8,833 nucleotides of DNA from PFJX01 sp964440155 (GTDB lineage: Bacteria > Pseudomonadota > Gammaproteobacteria > Burkholderiales > Thiobacillaceae), in contig CAYTRH010000124.1 of assembly GCA_964440155.1 (NCBI GenBank), positions 1 through 8,833 of the forward strand, read 5' to 3'. How positions within the stretch are numbered: the stretch's first letter is position 1; each line of letters begins with the position of its first letter. This document shows, in pieces, positions 7,251 through 8,833 of the stretch. Both the position numbers and the translations under genes were made by a program. The notes under the pieces are model-generated. The model saw only the letters and a program-made list of their open reading frames with translations, ran no database searches and was not told the origin of the DNA.

Positions 7251-8485
7251 CAATCGCCCCCTTCGGCCTGGTGCTGGGCCAGTTCCTGACTGCGCGCCAC
7301 GAGCTGGATGAGATCGTCGGAAGGTTGCAGAAGGATTTCACCCTCCCAGGGCAGCCCTCTGGCCCTGGCCTGTTCCACGGCGGCGTTGAACAGGGCCACG
7401 GCTTGGTCGCCGCTCAGGCGGTACTGCGTGTGCTCGGCCTCGCCGGGGGTGTCGAGCAATTCCCAGACGAAATCCTGACTGGGGAACAACTGGCAGCGCG
7501 AGCGCAGGTCGGCCCCTTCCTCCCGCGCCAGTACGGCGCCCAGCAGGCCCAACGCGGCCAGCACCACGCGGGCGGCGCGATCCACGTCCGGATCGGAATC
7601 CGGACCGCCGTTCAGCGGAAAACGCAGGCGGCGCAGGGTGGTGAGGGAGAGGACGGTGGTTTGCTTGGCGTGGGAGAGGGTGAAGCCGCCGGTAGCGATG
7701 CTGGGTGTAACGTTGCCGTGGTTCGATTCGGAGGGCTTGCCGTCCTTGCCCAGTTTTTTGGGCTCTTTCTTTTCCCTGACCGCTGCATCCACGCTCAAGG
7801 TCCAGTCGGGCGCCCCTTCGCCCTTCTCGGCCCGCTGATAAAGAACCGCGGATTCCTTCATGATGGCCAGCGGATCGATCCGGCTGCTCGTCCTCACGCC
7901 ATCCTGCGCCTGATATCCCACCATCTCCGACACCAGCGCCCGCTGGAACTTCGCGCCCAAACCGCCGCGCGGCCCGGTGGAGTCCCACAGGCCGAACACC
8001 AGGGCAGTGGGGTTGAGGCCGAACAGGCCGGTGGCGTTCTTCACATCCGCCGTGTCCAGCAGCCGGCCCCTGGCCGATTTGCGGAAGATGACCCCGTCGA
8101 GCCAGCTGTCGCGAGAGGTGGCATCGGCCACGCGGTGCGGCGCTTCGAGGCTGGTGACGGAGAACTTCTTGCGCAATCGCTCGTCATCGAAACGCGCGGT
8201 CAGTAGTGGCAGCCGAATACGCCCGGCCCGGCAGGCCTCCAGCAGGGCAAGCTCCATGCGGTTGGCCTGGGATTGCACCGAATCCAGCAACACGCAGTCC
8301 ACCACCTCGCCATCCGCCGCCACCCGCTTCTCCACCGCGTACTTGCCGCCTTCATAGGTGGGTGGGAACACCTTGTCACCTTTACCGCCGGCGGGCTGGT
8401 ATGCGGTCACACAGCGGAAGGCGGCGGCGTGGCCGAAGACAGCCGCTTTCAGGTCTTCCAGCGTCAAGGATTTCATGTCGCTCAT
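7250..8485 (-). CDS. csb1: Csb1, Cas7-type backbone protein of the type I-G effector
   Basis: A 411-residue RAMP-superfamily protein of the Csb1 (GSU0053/Cas7) family, several copies of which line the crRNA spacer. Recognisable conserved stretches are PPTYEGGKYAVEKR (41-54) and LLDSVQSQANRMELALLEA (67-85). Also conserved are ALVFGLWDSTGPRGGLGAKF (161-180), SRIDPLAI (201-208) and GGFTLSHAKQTTVLSLTTL (266-284). A lysine-rich insert lies around 238-250 (REKKEPKKLGKDGK). No catalytic role is expected. The ATG at 8485 is preferred over the one three codons later because AGGAG sits seven bases before it. It is the first gene of the effector operon, and csb2 begins inside its stop codon. High copy need in the complex fits its leading position. 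Confidence 0.95.
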   Translation of the reverse strand: MSDMKSLTLEDLKAAVFGHAAAFRCVTAYQPAGGKGDKVFPPTYEGGKYAVEKRVAADGEVVDCVLLDSVQSQANRMELALLEACRAGRIRLPLLTARFDDERLRKKFSVTSLEAPHRVADATSRDSWLDGVIFRKSARGRLLDTADVKNATGLFGLNPTALVFGLWDSTGPRGGLGAKFQRALVSEMVGYQAQDGVRTSSRIDPLAIMKESAVLYQRAEKGEGAPDWTLSVDAAVREKKEPKKLGKDGKPSESNHGNVTPSIATGGFTLSHAKQTTVLSLTTLRRLRFPLNGGPDSDPDVDRAARVVLAALGLLGAVLAREEGADLRSRCQLFPSQDFVWELLDTPGEAEHTQYRLSGDQAVALFNAAVEQARARGLPWEGEILLQPSDDLIQLVARSQELAQHQAEGGD

Positions 8486-8833
8486 GGCTTTGCTCCTGTG
8501 CTTGGATAAATGTCAGGATTCGGTGAGAAGAGGTGCGTGGTCGCTGGCGTTGCGCCACGTTGCTCCAAAGCGGGTTTCAGGTGTTCCTCGTCCACGGTAG
8601 TCGTCCGTCAGCGCGTTGCCATGATCGTGCGAGCTTGCCGAGCCACCCTGCCGAACCAGCGCGCCGGTCACGGGCGGCGCATGAATGCGCGCTTGCCTGG
8701 CTCGTGGATCGATTGAACCACCCCGGAGTCTCACCAGACGAGCCTGCCGGCTTCTTGTCTACGAGTCGCAACCGCCCGATGCCATCCAGTCTATCGATAC
8801 TGGCGGGCATCGATGCCCAGTTTACTCATCTTG
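8486..8833. other. Region upstream of the cas effector operon, no gene recognised
   Basis: About 350 bases with no convincing coding sequence on either strand: open frames of 67-80 codons exist but have no recognisable motifs and overlap each other. It should hold the effector operon promoter. A TTTATC box (minus strand, 8510-8505) is a weak -10 candidate, but no acceptable -35 box lies at the right distance, so no promoter is called. No CRISPR repeat, tRNA or IS end is visible. The only structure is the inverted-repeat cluster at 8777-8818 and a small dyad GCGCAT-GA-ATGCGC at 8677-8690. Confidence 0.6.
8777..8818. repeat. Inverted repeat overlapping a perfect 14-base palindrome
   Basis: CGATGCC (8777-8783) pairs with GGCATCG (8806-8812), and inside it CCAGT (8786-8790) pairs with ACTGG (8799-8803) around an 8-base loop. 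Only two mismatched positions separate the two stems. The right arm is also part of a perfect palindrome, GGGCATCGATGCCC (8805-8818), so two alternative structures compete. No T-run follows on either strand, which argues against a simple intrinsic terminator. It lies about 290 bases upstream of csb1 and could be a regulator site, a terminator variant or the end of a neighbouring element. Confidence 0.6.

Noticed and set aside
5217..7253. Minus-strand open frame of 678 codons joining the csb2 N terminus to an open tail
   Set aside because: Beyond the N gap it runs in the wrong frame through csb2 and into cas3. It exists only because the gap length is off by one or two bases.
7271..8206. Plus-strand open frame of 311 codons opposite csb1
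   Set aside because: Csb1 is clearly coding on the other strand; this frame has no recognisable fold.
8513..8810. Minus-strand open frames of 73 and 77 codons upstream of csb1
   Set aside because: They overlap in different frames, lack motifs and have no convincing ribosome sites; a leader or small regulator cannot be supported.
8791..8829. 12-codon minus-strand open frame starting MSKLGIDARQYR
   Set aside because: It is too short and has no ribosome site; it mostly reflects the inverted repeat, although it could be the tail of a decayed gene.
1..8833. CRISPR array
   Set aside because: No regularly spaced direct repeats of about 30-40 bases are visible; the array probably lies beyond cas4-cas1 and cas2 to the left of the window.

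Overview
This window carries most of a type I-G (formerly I-U) CRISPR-Cas locus from a high-GC bacterium. Gene content, GC-rich codons and protein style suggest a proteobacterium, perhaps a beta- or gammaproteobacterium, but no marker here fixes the taxon. Two runs of N (6108-6117 and 7068-7176) show that it is a scaffolded draft or metagenome assembly.

Layout. Positions 8486-8833 hold no recognisable gene, only an inverted-repeat cluster near the right edge. From 8485 down to 1835 an effector operon runs leftward on the minus strand: csb1 (cas7, backbone), csb2 (fused Cas5-Cas6, crRNA processing and 5'/3' end binding), cas3 (helicase followed by a C-terminal HD nuclease) and a small cas8. 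All junctions overlap by 1, 8 and 4 bases, so the four proteins are probably translationally coupled. Then comes an island on the opposite (plus) strand, 1184-1827: a ribbon-helix-helix antitoxin and a MazF/PemK-family toxin. It ends 7 bases from the end of cas8 (convergent). Its start is separated by 46 bases from the start of a minus-strand cas4-cas1 fusion gene (divergent), which runs off the left edge. cas2 and the CRISPR array are expected beyond position 1 and are not seen here.

How it should work. Cas4-Cas1 (with an unseen Cas2) would select PAM-proximal fragments and integrate them as spacers. Csb2 would cut the repeat RNA, and Csb1 copies would coat the spacer. Cas8 would recognise the target, and Cas3 would unwind and degrade it.

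The most unusual part is the toxin-antitoxin module wedged exactly between interference and adaptation genes. The 46-base divergent gap contains an inverted repeat overlapping plausible promoters in both directions. If the antitoxin autoregulates there, as RHH antitoxins usually do, it may also control cas4-cas1. This is inference. The cas4-cas1 start has no Shine-Dalgarno sequence and its candidate -10 box ends 7 bases upstream, which would fit a leaderless message.
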